From NCBI RefSeq assembly GCF_027579695.1, contig NC_083579.1, positions 69,514,871-69,578,870 on the forward strand: a DNA stretch of 64,000 nucleotides, given 5' to 3'. Below the pieces are notes generated by a model. That model was given only the letters and a program-made list of their open reading frames with translations, had not been told where the DNA came from and ran no database searches. The translations under genes and the position numbers were made by a program. Below, in pieces: positions 33,333-45,160 of this stretch (the first letter of the stretch is position 1; each line of letters starts with the position of its first letter). This DNA is from Neoarius graeffei. Taxonomy: Eukaryota > Chordata > Actinopteri > Siluriformes > Ariidae.

Positions 33333-36300
33333 TCATACATTTTTGTCAACTGGTGCCACCTCCAAGAAGAGCTGAAGGACCACTGTGAGTTTGTCCAGCA
33401 AGCCTGGACACAGTTTAAAGTGAATGAATGGAATATAAATCAAAGCTGCACTTAGAATGAAGAGGGTGACATACAGGTACTCAAGCTGAGGATTGTCAAT
33501 GATGGGTGCTAGAACCAGGAACACAGCCATCAGCAGCACCAGGACAGGGATAAAAATGGGTACCTGAGAAAACCATATAAAACAGAATAGAAAAAAAGTT
33601 AAAGAAATAAAGAGAAAGAATAATACTTTTTTCTTTCATAAATTTAATCGTTTCATGGTGCAACGTGTGCATGTATTCTTTCACAATTTGATTAGCAGAT
33701 AAAGCATCTTCTTTAGTTTTACATCTGTAATAGTTTAACAATAATATGAAGCTCTTTCACCGTGTATGTACGAGGAAGATCCGGAAATTTTATTTTTAGA
33801 TAGAGTAATCCTCCTATCGTAACTCCATAGAAGAACCAGGCTGTAAAGCTGAAAATCAAATGAAGTGGAATTAGAGAAACAATACAGAGATAAGTTCTTG
33901 CATTAAAACTAGTCTCCACATGCAAAACCTAAATTAACTAAATATTCATTGTGCAAGAGCTTCAAAGGCATGGAGAGTAGCTACATGACCTTATACTGTT
34001 GTATTGGTCACATTTACAGCACCTCCTATCATGTAGAGATAACTCCTATCATGTAAATCATATTATTTAGACAACAGCAATAATGTTGTATGCATACAGT
34101 TTAACTTAATTGGATTAAAAGGTTGTAATAAAACATCACACCATTCAAAACACTCCTTCTTGATCTCTCTGTGTAAATAATAATTAGTCTAAATCTATTT
34201 CATAGATGTTTTTGGTGATATTTTTATTTTTACTTTTTTTCTTCCAAAAGTTGTTTGGTTTTGAACGACATTTTAACTGCTTGTAGCCACGGACAACAGA
34301 AGCTTACTGACCCAAGAGGAGTGACCTTGACCTATTTTTCAAGGTCACAGAGCATATTTTATGTGTTTTTTTGGTGAAAATGTCATTTCATTTACTAAAT
34401 ATATAATGATTCACACCTAGAATTTATATAAACAAATGATATGCTCATTTCCTGCGCCAAAAGCTTCGATGCCAGACAAGCGGAAAGTGACGCGTTCTGG
34501 ACTGCGGTCAAAAACAGTTTGTTTCCAAAATAGACAAAACCACAACGTTTAAAAACACCAACAGTGCCAAAAGTTGTTATTTGATCTGGAACAGTGCAGG
34601 TTCTTCTTTGGTAAAGAAGTCTTTATTAGTTTTTGGAAAAAAAAATTTAATTTAATGTATTTTGCGCATTTGCAAAAATGGTCAATATAGCCATTTCACC
34701 ATGAAATATTGATTTTGGCTTATAATATGATATGGTAAATTACCCTAAACATGTACCCATTCTACCAAAATCAAATGTCAAATTTGACCTTTGACCTACT
34801 TTTAGAGGTCAGAAAGGTAATTTTCTGTTTCTGACTGCATTATTTTCAAAAAAATCATAAAAAATAGTTTAATATTTACACATAATGACCTTGTATTTTT
34901 CTTTAGTGTATATTCTTTTGTAGATTATTCACAAATTGATATATTTTACCAAAAGATATATATAATAATTAAAAACATTCCCAAATGTAATCTCATCTCA
35001 TCTCATTATCTCTAGCCGCTTTATCCTTCTACAGGGTCGCAGGCAAGCTGGAGCCTATCCCAGCTGACTACAGGCGAAAGGCGGGGTACACCCTGGACAA
35101 GTCGCCAGGTCATCACAGGGCTGACACATAGACACAGACAACCATTCACACTCACATTCACACCTACGGTCAATTTAGAGTCTCCCAAATGTAATGGTTA
35201 TTGCTTAAAACTTTGCATTGATGTTTTCTCTACTTTTAGCCTAAACTATTACCTCATCATACCTCTCACTTGTGTCTCATATGTACACAAGTGTGCACAC
35301 CCTTTGATATTACACCCAAAATTGAGTTGAGGTGCATTTTGTTTCCACTGATACTGCTTGAGATGTTTCTACAACTTAATTGGAGTCCACCTATGGTAAC
35401 TTCAATTGCTTGGACATTATTAGGGATTGCCAACACCTGCCTATATAAGGTCCCACAGTTGACAGGGCCTGTCAGAGCAAACTCCAAGCCATGGGGTCAA
35501 AGGAATTATCTGCAGACCTCAGAAACAGGATTGTATCAAGGCATAGATCTGGAGAAGGGTACAGAAAAATTGCTGCAGCTTTACAGGTCCCAAAGAGCAC
35601 CGTGGCCACCATCACTCATGGTGAAGTTTGGAATCACCAAGAATCTTCCTAGACCTGGCCGCCTGGCCAAACTGAGCAATCGGGGAAGACGGGCCTTGGC
35701 CAGGGAGGTGAGCAGGAACCCGAGGGTCACTCTGACAGAGCTTCAGCGTATCCTTGTGGAGATGGGAGAACCTTTCAGAAGATCAACCATCCAGGCAACA
35801 CTCCACAAATCAGGCCTTTATGGTAGAGTGGCCAGATGGAAGCCACTCCTTAGTAAAAGGCACATGACAGCCTGCTTGGAGTTTGCCAAAAGGCACCTAG
35901 AGGATTCTCAAACCATGAGAAACAAGATTCTCTGGTCTGATCAAACCAAAATTGAACTTTTTGGCCTGAATACCAAGCATCATGTCTGGAGGAAAGCAGA
36001 CACTGCTCATCACCTGGCTAATGCCATCCCTACAGTGAAGCATGGCAGTGGCAGCATCATGATGTGGGGATGTTTTTCAGCAGCAGGAATGGGGCAACTA
36101 GTCCTGATAGAGGGAAAGATGAATGCAGCTAAGTACACCAAGATCCTTGAAGGAAGCCTGCTCCAGAGCGCTCTGGAGCTCAGATTGGGGTGAAGGTTAA
36201 CCTTCCAACATGACAAAGACCCAAAGCACACAGCCAAGAGAACAAGGGAGTGGCTTCAGAGAAAGTCTGTGAATGTCCTTGAGTGGCCCAGTCAGAGCCC

Positions 36301-39300
36301 AGACCTGAATCCAATTGAACATCTATGGAAGGAGCTGAAAATGGCTGTGTACAGATGTTCCCCATCCAACCTGACAGAGCTTGCAAGGATATGCCAAAAG
36401 GAATGGGCAAAAATGTCCAGAAACAAGTGTGCCAAGCTTGTGCCTTCTTTCCCAAGATGCCATGAAGCTGTAATTGCTATCAAAGGTGCAACAACCAAGT
36501 ATTAGGCTAAGGGTGTGTACAGATATGTAACCCCTAAATAAGCTATTTTTGTCAGTAAAATAAAATTGCAGTGGGTTTCCTCCGGGTGCTCCGGTTTCCC
36601 CCACAGTCTAAAGACATGCAGGTTAGGTTAACTGGTGACTCTAAATTGACCGTGAGTGTGAATGGTTGTCTGTGTCTATGTGTCAGCCCTGTGATGACCT
36701 GGCGACTTGTCCAGGGTGTACCCCGCCTTTCGCCCGTAGTCAGCTGGGATAGGCTCCAGCTTGCCTGCGACCCTGTAGAAGGATAAAGCGGCTAGAGATA
36801 ATGAGATGAGAATGAGATAAAATTGCATATTTTCTAAAAACTTGTTTTCACTTCGTAATTATTGGCAATTGTGTGTAGATGTTTGAGGCAAAAAAAATGA
36901 ACTCAATCTTTTGTAGAATGTAACATAATAAAACATGGAGAAGGTGAAAGGGGTGTGCAGACTTTCTGGCTTGACTGTAATTTACATATGCTCTTTCTAT
37001 TCATACAGTCAAATAGCATGTTTCTCTAATATTTTCAGGTCTAGGTCAAGGTCAAAAGTCTGAAAAACTATCAAAATAGACAAAAATGTAATTTTCAGCA
37101 TGAAATAATGTTTTTGGCTGATAACATGCTATAATAAAGTACCCCAAATATACACCCATTTTACCTGAATCAACTGTCACATTTGATCGCTGACCTACTT
37201 TCTGAGGTCAGGTAGGTCATTTTCAGTTTTCGATGCACTAATTTCATCAGCTGTTTACATGTACAGATACTTTAGGGAGTAAACACAATCTTCAGTGCAT
37301 ATTGTAATGGAAATAACTGGCAAACAGATGGAGTTTCTATAAACTCATACATAACAAGAAACTTCTCTTTAAAAAGAGAACTGTATCAGATTTGGTTGTC
37401 AATATGTAAGAAGAGAAGTTGTCGTCGGGCTACTAAAAAGTATAACTGGTAAATAGTGCAGTGAAAGTGTAGATTAGAAATAGTGTAAATGTATTGTAAG
37501 AAGAGTAACATTACAGAACTGTGTGTCTGTGTTGGGGTAACTGTCTGTGGAGTGATTCGCTAGGTGAATGTTGTGAGGCAAATGGCGCTTGGTGCGAGGC
37601 GACTGTCGCTCGATGCGAAGCAAATGGCGCGAGGTTGTTAACGTTAACATTGTTAGTTTGTTTGAAATAGATGAAGACTTGAAATTGTCAATGACAATTT
37701 CAGATTTCTAGTTATGTATTGAGCTTGTAGTGCCAGTGAAGCTGCATGTTATATGCTGTCCAGACCTGAAGAAAGTGACGATGCCCTGAAAATCTCCAGG
37801 AATGAGCACAAAGAGGGAGATGATGGTGGTAAAGATAAGAGCTGGAAAGGGAGTGAGGCGCCGCACATGGGCCATGGCCAGGATGTTAGGCTGAAAGAGC
37901 AACAAAAAGAGATTTTTTTTTTATCATTTTAACTTTTTGGGCTCTGAGTTGTTATTCAGAAAACTAATACTATACAACAATATTTTCATAAACCAAATTA
38001 ACTCATTAAAATCTTTTTTTTTCTTTCTTTTTTTTTTTTTAATGGCATGGTGGTGCAGCATGTCGCATTGCCTCTTCAAAGCTCCAGGGCTGAGCTCGGA
38101 TGACTGTTTGTGGGAAATTTTGCATCGCCCTATTTTGGTCTGCTTTTCCTCCATGCTTTATTTCCACCTCCAAAAAACATGCTGGTAGGTCAGGTGAAGT
38201 CAAGTCAAGTTTATTTGTATAGTGCTTTTAACAATAAGCATTGTTACAAAGCAGCTTCACAGAATTTGAACGACTTAAAACATGAGCTAATTTTGTCCCT
38301 AATCTATCCCCAGTGAGCAAGCCTGTGGCAACAGTGGCAAGGAAAACTCCCTCAGATGACATGAGGAAGAAACCTCGAGAGGAACCAGACTCAAAAGGGA
38401 ACCCATCTTCATTTGGGCTACAATTGACAACATGACTATAACATTAACAGTTTTAACATGAAGTCAGTTTCGTTGATGTTATAAACTCTTCACTGATGGA
38501 AACTTGAGTGCAAAACTGTTCATGACAACTGCAGTCCTAAAGTTAGCAAGTCAACTGTAGTCCTCAGCCATAAAAGCATTACTGTAAGTGTCCAGAGCAT
38601 CCTCCAAGTGTGACTCCAAGTGTGAATTTTCAGTCCCGCTCCCGCCCGCTCCCGCATGTGCAGTCCCGCTCCTGCCCGCTCCCGCAAAGAATTATGATTT
38701 TCAGTCCCGCTCCCGCCCGCGCCTGCCATATTTTGTCCCGCTCCCGCCCGCAAATCCCGCATGATGTAGACATTCGCATTATTTCTCACGAAAATTCTTG
38801 TCATTGGCTTGGGGAATTAAACATGCTGAGCTTAGCTGAGCTCTCCACTGACCAATCCTTCATTTATTGTAAGCTTATTGTTTAGACTCTGACATTCTGC
38901 TGACACATTCCAAGTTGAGCGCTGCATGCGCTCATGATTGACAGCTCTCGCTTTGATTGACAGCTCTCGCTTTGCGCACTCGCACTCCCACTTCCGAGTC
39001 TGTGGCGTTATGATTCCAACCGCGATTTCATTCTCCTTTCATATGAAGTGCTGCGCAACCACAACCAGCTCCTCAGATTATACACTGTCTATTTCTAGCT
39101 TTAAATTGAACAATCTGTGCGATACACAGTCCTTTTTAATACTAGTTAATACTTTTTAATACGTTTTTAAATACTTTTTTAAAATACTTTTTAATACTTA
39201 GGACTAATACTCTTGACTTTTTAACGGTAAATGTACCTCTTTTTAAAGCAGCACTTAGTACTTCTGAAGCACTGTGAGCGTCACTAGAGGAGCTCTGCTC

Positions 39301-42300
39301 TTCTGCCATGATCGGAGATCTCAAACACGGAAGAGCGGAAAGGATCTCGAAAACGTACGCGAGATTAGACCATAGGCATCTTAAAATGTTTTTATTAATG
39401 CCAAATAAAATATCCAGCACAAATTATATACGATAGACATGAATTAATAATTTATAAATTTTATTTTAAACACGTTTTTAGTTAGCGGGACTGCAGCTTA
39501 TCACCTCTCGCGCCCGCATTGTGCACTCCCCCTCCCGCCCGCAATGAGCTTTCAAAATTTGTCCCGCGCCGCACTGCTTTGCGGCGGGTCCTGCGGGACT
39601 CCCGCGGGAGTGCAGGGATCTAGTTACACCTAGATAATCATTATAAATAACCGCGACGCCTCCTCCTCTGCCAGTTAGACAAGGCTGGTGTATATAACTG
39701 TATCCAGGAGGACTAGCTTCATTTAATGCTATATATTCATTTGGCTTAATCCATGTTTCAGTTAAACAAAGTACATTAAACTCCTGATCAGTAATAAGTT
39801 CATTAACCATTAGTGCTTTAGATGTAAGAGATCTAATATTTAATAGCCCCACCTTTAGATCAAAGGTGCTGGCAGCAGCTGTACAGTCAGTATGATCTAA
39901 TTTTATATTGATTAGGTTACTGGAACAAACTCTGAGTATTTCTACCTTTTTGCTGAACTTGGGGAACAGACACAGTCTCGATGTAGTGGACCCTGAGTGA
40001 TGACTCTGTGCAGCTAGTAGACAGTCAGTTTAGCCTGTTTGTCTGCTCCCTGGCCTTGGCTCTGGATTGTCAGAAATTATCTAGGCCTGTTCTGAGATTA
40101 TGACCTATGCTGCAGGAAATGAGAGCAGCACCTTCCCGAGTGGGATGGATATCGTCCTGCCCTAACAGGCCAGCAGTGCCCTCAAAATTAGCCCAATTAT
40201 CTATAAAGCCCATACTGTTTTCATAGCACCACCTGGACAACCAGCAGTTCAGTGACCATAACCTGCTGTAAGCTACATCACCACGCCGCATTGGGATGGG
40301 GCCACAACAGGTGAACTGGTTGCTCTAAATTGTCTATGCATGTGAATGAGTGTATGTGGATGTGTTTTTTCATGGTGTCCTTTGATAGAGTGGCATTCCA
40401 TACAGGTGTATTCCCAATGTTCCTGGGATAAGCTCCCTCATCCATCCATCAATCATGACCCTGACCAAGATAAGTGGTTATTGAAGGTGAATGAATGAAA
40501 ATTAGAAACATTGCCTCAAAAACCAAATGAAATGCAGATTATTGACCCCAGCCTTTCATTCGAAACTCACATTGATAACATTACCCGGATAGCTTTATTT
40601 CATCTCAGAAATATTGCTAAGAAATTTCATGTTACTACATGACGCGGAAAAACTAGTTCATGCTTTCGTTACCTCCAGGTTGAATTATTGTAATGCCTTA
40701 CTGTCTGGATGTTCCAATAAGTGCATAAACAAGCTCCAGTTCATTCAAAATGCAGCAGCAAGAGTCCTTACTAGAACTAGAAAATATGACCACATCACTC
40801 CTGTCTTATCCACACTGCATTGGCTCCCAATCAAATTTCGTATTGATTATAAAATACTACTATTGACCTTTAAAGCACTGAATGGTCTCGCACCACAGTA
40901 CCTAAGTGAACAACTTCTCCTCTATGACCCGCCATGCCTACTTAGATCAAAAGGTGCAGGCTATCTGCTGGTACCTCGTATAGTGAAGGCTACATCAGGA
41001 GGCAGAGCCTTTTCTTACAAAGCCCCACAGTTATGGAACAGCCTTCCAAGTAGTGTTCAGGAATCAGACACAGTCTCAGTGTTTAAGTCTAGGCTGAAAA
41101 CATATCTGTTTAGTCAAGCCTTTTGTTAATGGTGTTTATGAGGTAAAGGTGTAGATCTGGAGGGTCCTCACACATAGAGTGTTTTGGTAAACTGGGATGT
41201 ATGGATGCTGTCAGTCCCCACTCGCTTGCTCACTCGAGTTTGTTGACAGTGTAGTGGCTGGCTGCTTTATGTCCCGGGGCTCCCTCATGCCTGTGTTACC
41301 TTCTGGCTCTCCCCTTTTAGTTATGCTGTCATAGTTAGTTGCCAGAGTCCCTGCTTGTACTCAGTGCAATATGTATACTGTTCCTACTTATTCAGGTGAC
41401 ATTGGGCATACCTAACAACCTGTGTTTTCTCTCTCTTCTCTCTCCCCCCCCCCCAAATCTGTCCCTCTGAGTTACATGTCGGTCCTGGGATCGAGATGCT
41501 GACCTCTTCTGCTCCTTGGACCTGCCTGATCCATCCTGGTGCCCTGTGTCTGGTTGGAGTCTCATCGCATCGCTCCTGTGGAGGGCGGCCCCATGTGGAC
41601 AGTTGGGGGTCATGCCTGGAGGACGCTCTGGACTCTTGCAGTGGTGCTTTTATGGCTGGGGACTGCAGTTGACTTGCTGACTTTAGGACTGCAGTTGACT
41701 TGCTGGCTTTGGGACTATGGTTGTCGTGAACGGTTTTGCGCTCGGGTTTCCGTCGCTGGGGGCTTTATAGCATCAACGAAGCTGACTTTATGTTAGGACT
41801 GTTAGTGTTATAGTCATGTTGTCTGTGGTTGCCCAGATGGGGATGGGTTCCCTTTTGAGTCTGGTTCCTCTCGAGGTTTCTTCCTCATTTTGTCTGAGGG
41901 AGTTTTTCCTTGCCACCGTCGCCACAGGCGTGCTCATTGGGGATAGATTAGGGATAAAATTAGCTCATATTTTAAATCATTCAAATTCTATAAAGCTGCT
42001 TTGCGACAATGTTTATTGTTAAAAGCGCTATACAAATAAACTTGACTTGACTTGACTCTAGCAGCACTAAGAGCTTTTCTATACTTCAGGAAGCTCTCCT
42101 TCCAAGTTAATTTGAACAATACCAATTTTGTTTGATGCCATTTACGTTCCAATTTTCGAGTGGTCTGTTTTAAAGTGTGAGTGTCATCATTATACCAGGG
42201 TGCTAATTTTTTGTCTCTGACCATTTTCCTTTTAAGAGGAGCTACATTATCTAAAGTATGGCGGAACGCTGACTCTAAGCATTCAGTTGCCTGATCAAGT

Positions 42301-44943
42301 TCTGCAGGGGCTGACAGTGACCCAGCCAAAGTTGACAGCTCTGGGAGATAATTTATAAAGCTCTGTGCAGTAGTTGAGATGAATGTACTGTACATTTAAT
42401 ACAGTAGCGTGGTGAGGTGCATATATTATTACTCAGACATATTTTTAATGAGATGAGATAATGATCTGAGATAACTTCAGACTGTGGAAGTATGACTATA
42501 TTTTCTATGTTTAACCCGAATGTTTGTATTAGATTGAGGGTGTGACCACCATTATGGGTCGGTCCTATGACATTCTGATTAAACCCAACTTAATCTAAAA
42601 TGGACACAAACGCTGTTTTCAAAGGGTCTTCTGGGTTATCGAAGTGAATATTAAAATCTCCGACAACTAAAGCTTTGTCTAAGGAAATAACCAGATCTGA
42701 GATAAAATCTGCAAATTCAGAAAGAAACTCAGAATATGGCCCCGGGGGCCTGTAAATAATAAGTAACGAAATTAACTGGGTAGACCTATTTTTTGAGGCT
42801 ACATACATTATATGAGTATGAAGAACTTCAAATGTATTACATTTATAACCAGATTTTTGTGTTACACCTAGATAATCATTATAAATAACCGTGACGCCTC
42901 CTCCTCTGCCAGTTAGACAAGGCTGGTGTATATAACTGTATCCAGGAGGACTAGCTTCATTTAATGCTATATATTCATTTGGCTTAATCCATGTTTCAGT
43001 TAAACAAAGTACATTAAACTCCTGATCAGTAATAAGTTCATTAACCATTAGCGCTTTAGATGTGAGAGATCTAATATTTAATAGCCCCAGCTTTAGATCA
43101 AAGGTGCTGGCAGTGGCTGTACAGTCAGTATGATCTAATTTTATATTGATTAGGTTACTGGAACAAACTCTGAGTATTTCTACCTTTTTGTTTAGCTCGG
43201 GGAACAGACACAGTCTCGATGTAGTGGACCCTGAGTGATGACTCTGTGCAGCTAGCAGACAGTCGGTTTAGCCTGTTTGTCTGCTCCCTGGCCTTGGCTC
43301 TGGATTGTCAGAAATTATCTAGGCCTGTTCTGAGACTATGACCTATGCTGCAGGAAATGAGAGCAGCACCTTCCCGAGTGGGATGGATATCGTCCCACCC
43401 TAACAGGCCAGCAGTGCCCTCAAAATAAGCCCAATTATCTATAAAGCCCATACTGTTTTCATAGCACCACCTGGACAACCAGCAGTTCAGTGACCATAAC
43501 CTGCTGTAAGCTACATCGCCATGCTGCATTGGGATGGGGCCAGAACAGGTGAACTGGTTGCTCTAAATTGTCTATGCATGTGAATGAGTGTATGTGGATG
43601 AGTTTTTCCATTGTGCCCTTTGATAGAGTGGCATTCCATACAGGTGTATTTCCAATGTTCCTGGGATAAGCTCCCTCATCCATCCATCAATCATGACCCT
43701 GACCAAGATAAGTGGTTATTGAAGGTGAATGAATGAAAATTAGAAACATTGCCTCAAAAACCAAATGAAATACAGAAGTAGAAATGGCTGCATAACAACA
43801 TTCTAAAGAGTAAGTACTATATTAATGTACTTCCCAAAAGATAAAGGTAGACTGCCTTTCAGATTTTTCAGGTGTAGGTCATAAAAAGAATTTTCCCCGA
43901 CACCCAATTATTTTTGTTTAGTGGACCAAAAGCTACTGAATTCAGATCACAGACTTCCAACTTTATTAGTTTTTTTTAAAATAGAACAATTAATGAATTT
44001 AGGGCCATGTGGCCCTAAATTCTCTGCTATTTTTTTCCTGCTTCACCATGACCCAATTCAAGATACTATGTCATGCATCACGTGGTGGGCTTTCCCTGTT
44101 CGCGCAAGGCATTGTGGGATACAAATTTGAAACAGGAGAGAAAAATGGAGGACGTGAGCATGCAAATGAAATGTGGAAGACTGACTACAGTAATGGAAAG
44201 CGAGAAGAAAAGACGTTATGTTACGAAGGAAAGGAAACACAGGACCAAACTAAGAAATATCGGCTGTCAGCGAGCACCTCAGTGTGATCAGCTGTTCGTT
44301 TAGCGACAGAATGATGTAATTGTCAGTGCATGGTCAAAGTAAACCCGCACATGCGCACACGGACTTCTTCTGTCTGGTTGATTGTGTGAAGCGAGTGATT
44401 TCACGCACATTATTTGCTAGGGAATCGCCTCAAATTAAATTACTTCCCAGACACAGAATGGCCTGATATTTTGTGAGATATTGCAGAAATAAACATGTAT
44501 CACAATGACCAAATTTCACCGATTTTATGAAATCGAAAGGCTGTCTCACTTTAACGTTGACTGTGTTCCATACCATATGACCCTCTTGAGCAGCTACAAA
44601 GCAAATTCGTCCTCCACAGAATAATGATCCATTCAGAGAGCCGAAGGATGACAATGCTGCTGCAATAGACATCATCCAGCCCCAGCTGCCCAGGACCTTA
44701 TTACTGTTTTAAGAGACAAAACACTGTCATTATCAAAAGCTGCACAATCACTGACCAACAACATGCTAAGTGTGCCATGCAATTTTTCTGCACGCAGGAT
44801 AAAACTTACCCCCAAGTAACTGCCACAGCACTGGATACCATTATCTCTCTTGGAGTCATGGCAGCCAGATAACTGACATTGACCAGCAAGTAGAGGAGTG
44901 TTACAGTTGGGATGGCAATCATTAATGCCCGGGGGAGATTTAC
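33333..44943 (-). CDS. SLC7 b(0,+)AT-like transporter exons 2-6 (copy 2, intact 3' part)
   Basis: Five exons with good splice sites: 44810-44943, 44574-44703, 37766-37890, 33761-33848 and 33333-33563. Each has exactly the length and phase of its copy 1 partner and none has a stop. They begin VNLPRALMIAIPTVTLLYLL and end FLEVAPVDKNV. The last exon differs from copy 1 at three residues only. They encode the second half of a 12-helix transporter. Exon 1 of this copy is broken (45161-45869), but an intact exon 1 of the same phase lies at 54347-55045. Introns 3 (6.7 kb) and 4 (3.9 kb) are full of transposons. These exons are either a young relic or the 3' part of a gene starting at 55 kb. Confidence 0.75.
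34992..35182 (-). mobile_element. tRNA-derived SINE (type A), 5'-truncated
   Basis: Tail half only, in minus orientation, with the 13-bp duplication TCCCAAATGTAAT at 34979-34991 and 35183-35195. The head with pol III boxes is missing, as after incomplete reverse transcription. Confidence 0.9.
35491..36505 (+). pseudogene. Tc1 transposase with frameshifts
   Basis: Starts MGSKELSADLRNRIVSRHRS with helix-turn-helix text YRKIAAALQVPKSTVATI, then shifts frame near 35640. The next frame carries RPGRLAKLSNRGRRALAREV, KILWSDQTKIELFG and KHGSGSIMMWGCFSAAG to a stop near 36193. The third part reads FQHDKDPKHTAK in another frame and VLEWPSQSPDLNPIEHLWKE, ending GATTKY. At least two shifts and one stop separate the DDE parts. 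Confidence 0.85.
36571..36816 (+). mobile_element. tRNA-derived SINE (type A), 5'-truncated
   Basis: Plus-strand body and tail with the 11-bp duplication ATAAAATTGCA at 36560-36570 and 36817-36827. It interrupts the 3' part of the Tc1 element and is younger than it. Confidence 0.9.
38041..38185 (+). mobile_element. Diverged tRNA-like SINE fragment
   Basis: Starts TGGCATGGTGGTGCAGCATG and continues with GAGCTCGGATGACTG. It resembles the head of the type A and B SINEs but is too diverged to place in either. A T-rich run precedes it. Confidence 0.4.
38195..40524 (-). mobile_element. L2-type LINE deletion derivative
   Basis: On the minus strand the 5' part (40524-39623) encodes FIDNWANFEGTAGLLGQDDI plus HPTREG, a SGNH-esterase-like C-terminus of a LINE ORF1, then the start of the endonuclease (MVNELITDQEFNVLCLTETW). 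The 3' UTR (38627-38195) ends in the CAAGTCAAGT tail. The middle is lost and a hAT fragment (38628-39622) sits at the junction. It lies in intron 3 of transporter copy 2. Confidence 0.75.
38628..39622 (-). mobile_element. Element D relative (hAT) with transposase start
   Basis: The right end (complement TAGATCCCTGCACTCCCGCG) and the GC-rich subterminal repeats match element D at 4583-5732 in reverse. The left tip is missing. On the minus strand an open frame near 39310-39210 begins MAEEQSSSSDAHSASEVLSA and continues ALKRGTFTVKKSRV, a probable transposase N-terminus. No catalytic part is present. Confidence 0.78.
40525..42052 (+). mobile_element. L2-type LINE 3' half with reverse-transcriptase C-terminus
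   Basis: The open frame 40614-41129 encodes VHAFVTSRLNYCNALLSGCS, then LQFIQNAAARVLTRTRKYDH, LHWLPIKFRIDYKILLLTFK and YKAPQLWNSLPSSVQESDTV, the conserved C-terminal region of L2-type proteins. The 3' UTR follows and ends in a CTTGA-type tail at about 42052. The 5' two thirds are missing. It lies tail to tail against the minus-strand LINE at 42056. Confidence 0.85.
42056..43770 (-). mobile_element. L2-type LINE 5' part with APE endonuclease
   Basis: On the minus strand the endonuclease reads NVLCLTETWIKPNEYIALNE, RGGGVTVIYNDYL and ALVVGDFNIHFDNPEDPL, with a further stretch LAPWYNDDTHTLKQTTRKLE downstream. The upstream part carries the esterase-like ORF1 end. About 905 bp (42862-43770) repeat 39623-40527 almost exactly, including flank beyond the LINE. 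Confidence 0.8.
43771..44573. other. Unassigned intron 3 sequence of transporter copy 2
   Basis: The stretch includes a small palindrome TAGGGCCATGTGGCCCTA at 44000-44017. A short plus-strand frame with KRRYVTKERKHRTKL is basic but not recognisable. No gene is called. Confidence 0.35.
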
Positions 44944-45160
44944 CTTACATAAATGGATATAATGTAGAATTCAGTACATCTTGTACTAATATTTACAGAG
45001 TTCAAAATAATCACAAATTGACTTCTAGATACCCTTCAAAAAGATCTCTCTTTCCATTAGAGCATGATAGAATAACACTTTATTGTTGATAAAGGCATAT
45101 TGGTAACAATTAAGTATACTGTATAAAAAGATCCTCAACACAAAGTATCTTATTTCTCAC

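Larger units (their letters stand above)
35280..36977 (+). mobile_element. Tc1 transposon (second long family), interrupted by a SINE
   Basis: The right end reads TGCAGACTTTCTGGCTTGAC and stops beside TA at 36978-36979. The left end has only a degenerate match (TGTGCACACCCTTT near 35293). The SINE at 36571-36816 lies near its right end. The transposase frame is broken. Confidence 0.8.
34320..37255. repeat. Dispersed AGGTCA-rich repeat in intron 4 of copy 2
   Basis: About 160-190 bp at 34690-34850 are repeated directly at 37060-37255 (shared words include CATGAAATA, GGCTNATAA and TTTGACC...CTGACCTACTTT). A perfect TGACCTTTGACCT lies at 34785-34797, followed by AGAGGTCAG. AGGTCAAGGTCA lies near 37038, and TGACCTTGACCT with AAGGTCA near 34322-34350. 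It may be an unnamed repeat family. A Tc1 and two SINEs lie between the copies. Confidence 0.6.

Noticed and set aside
44000-44017. Palindrome TAGGGCCATGTGGCCCTA as an operator-like site
   Set aside because: A single short palindrome in an intron with no other sign of a regulatory site.
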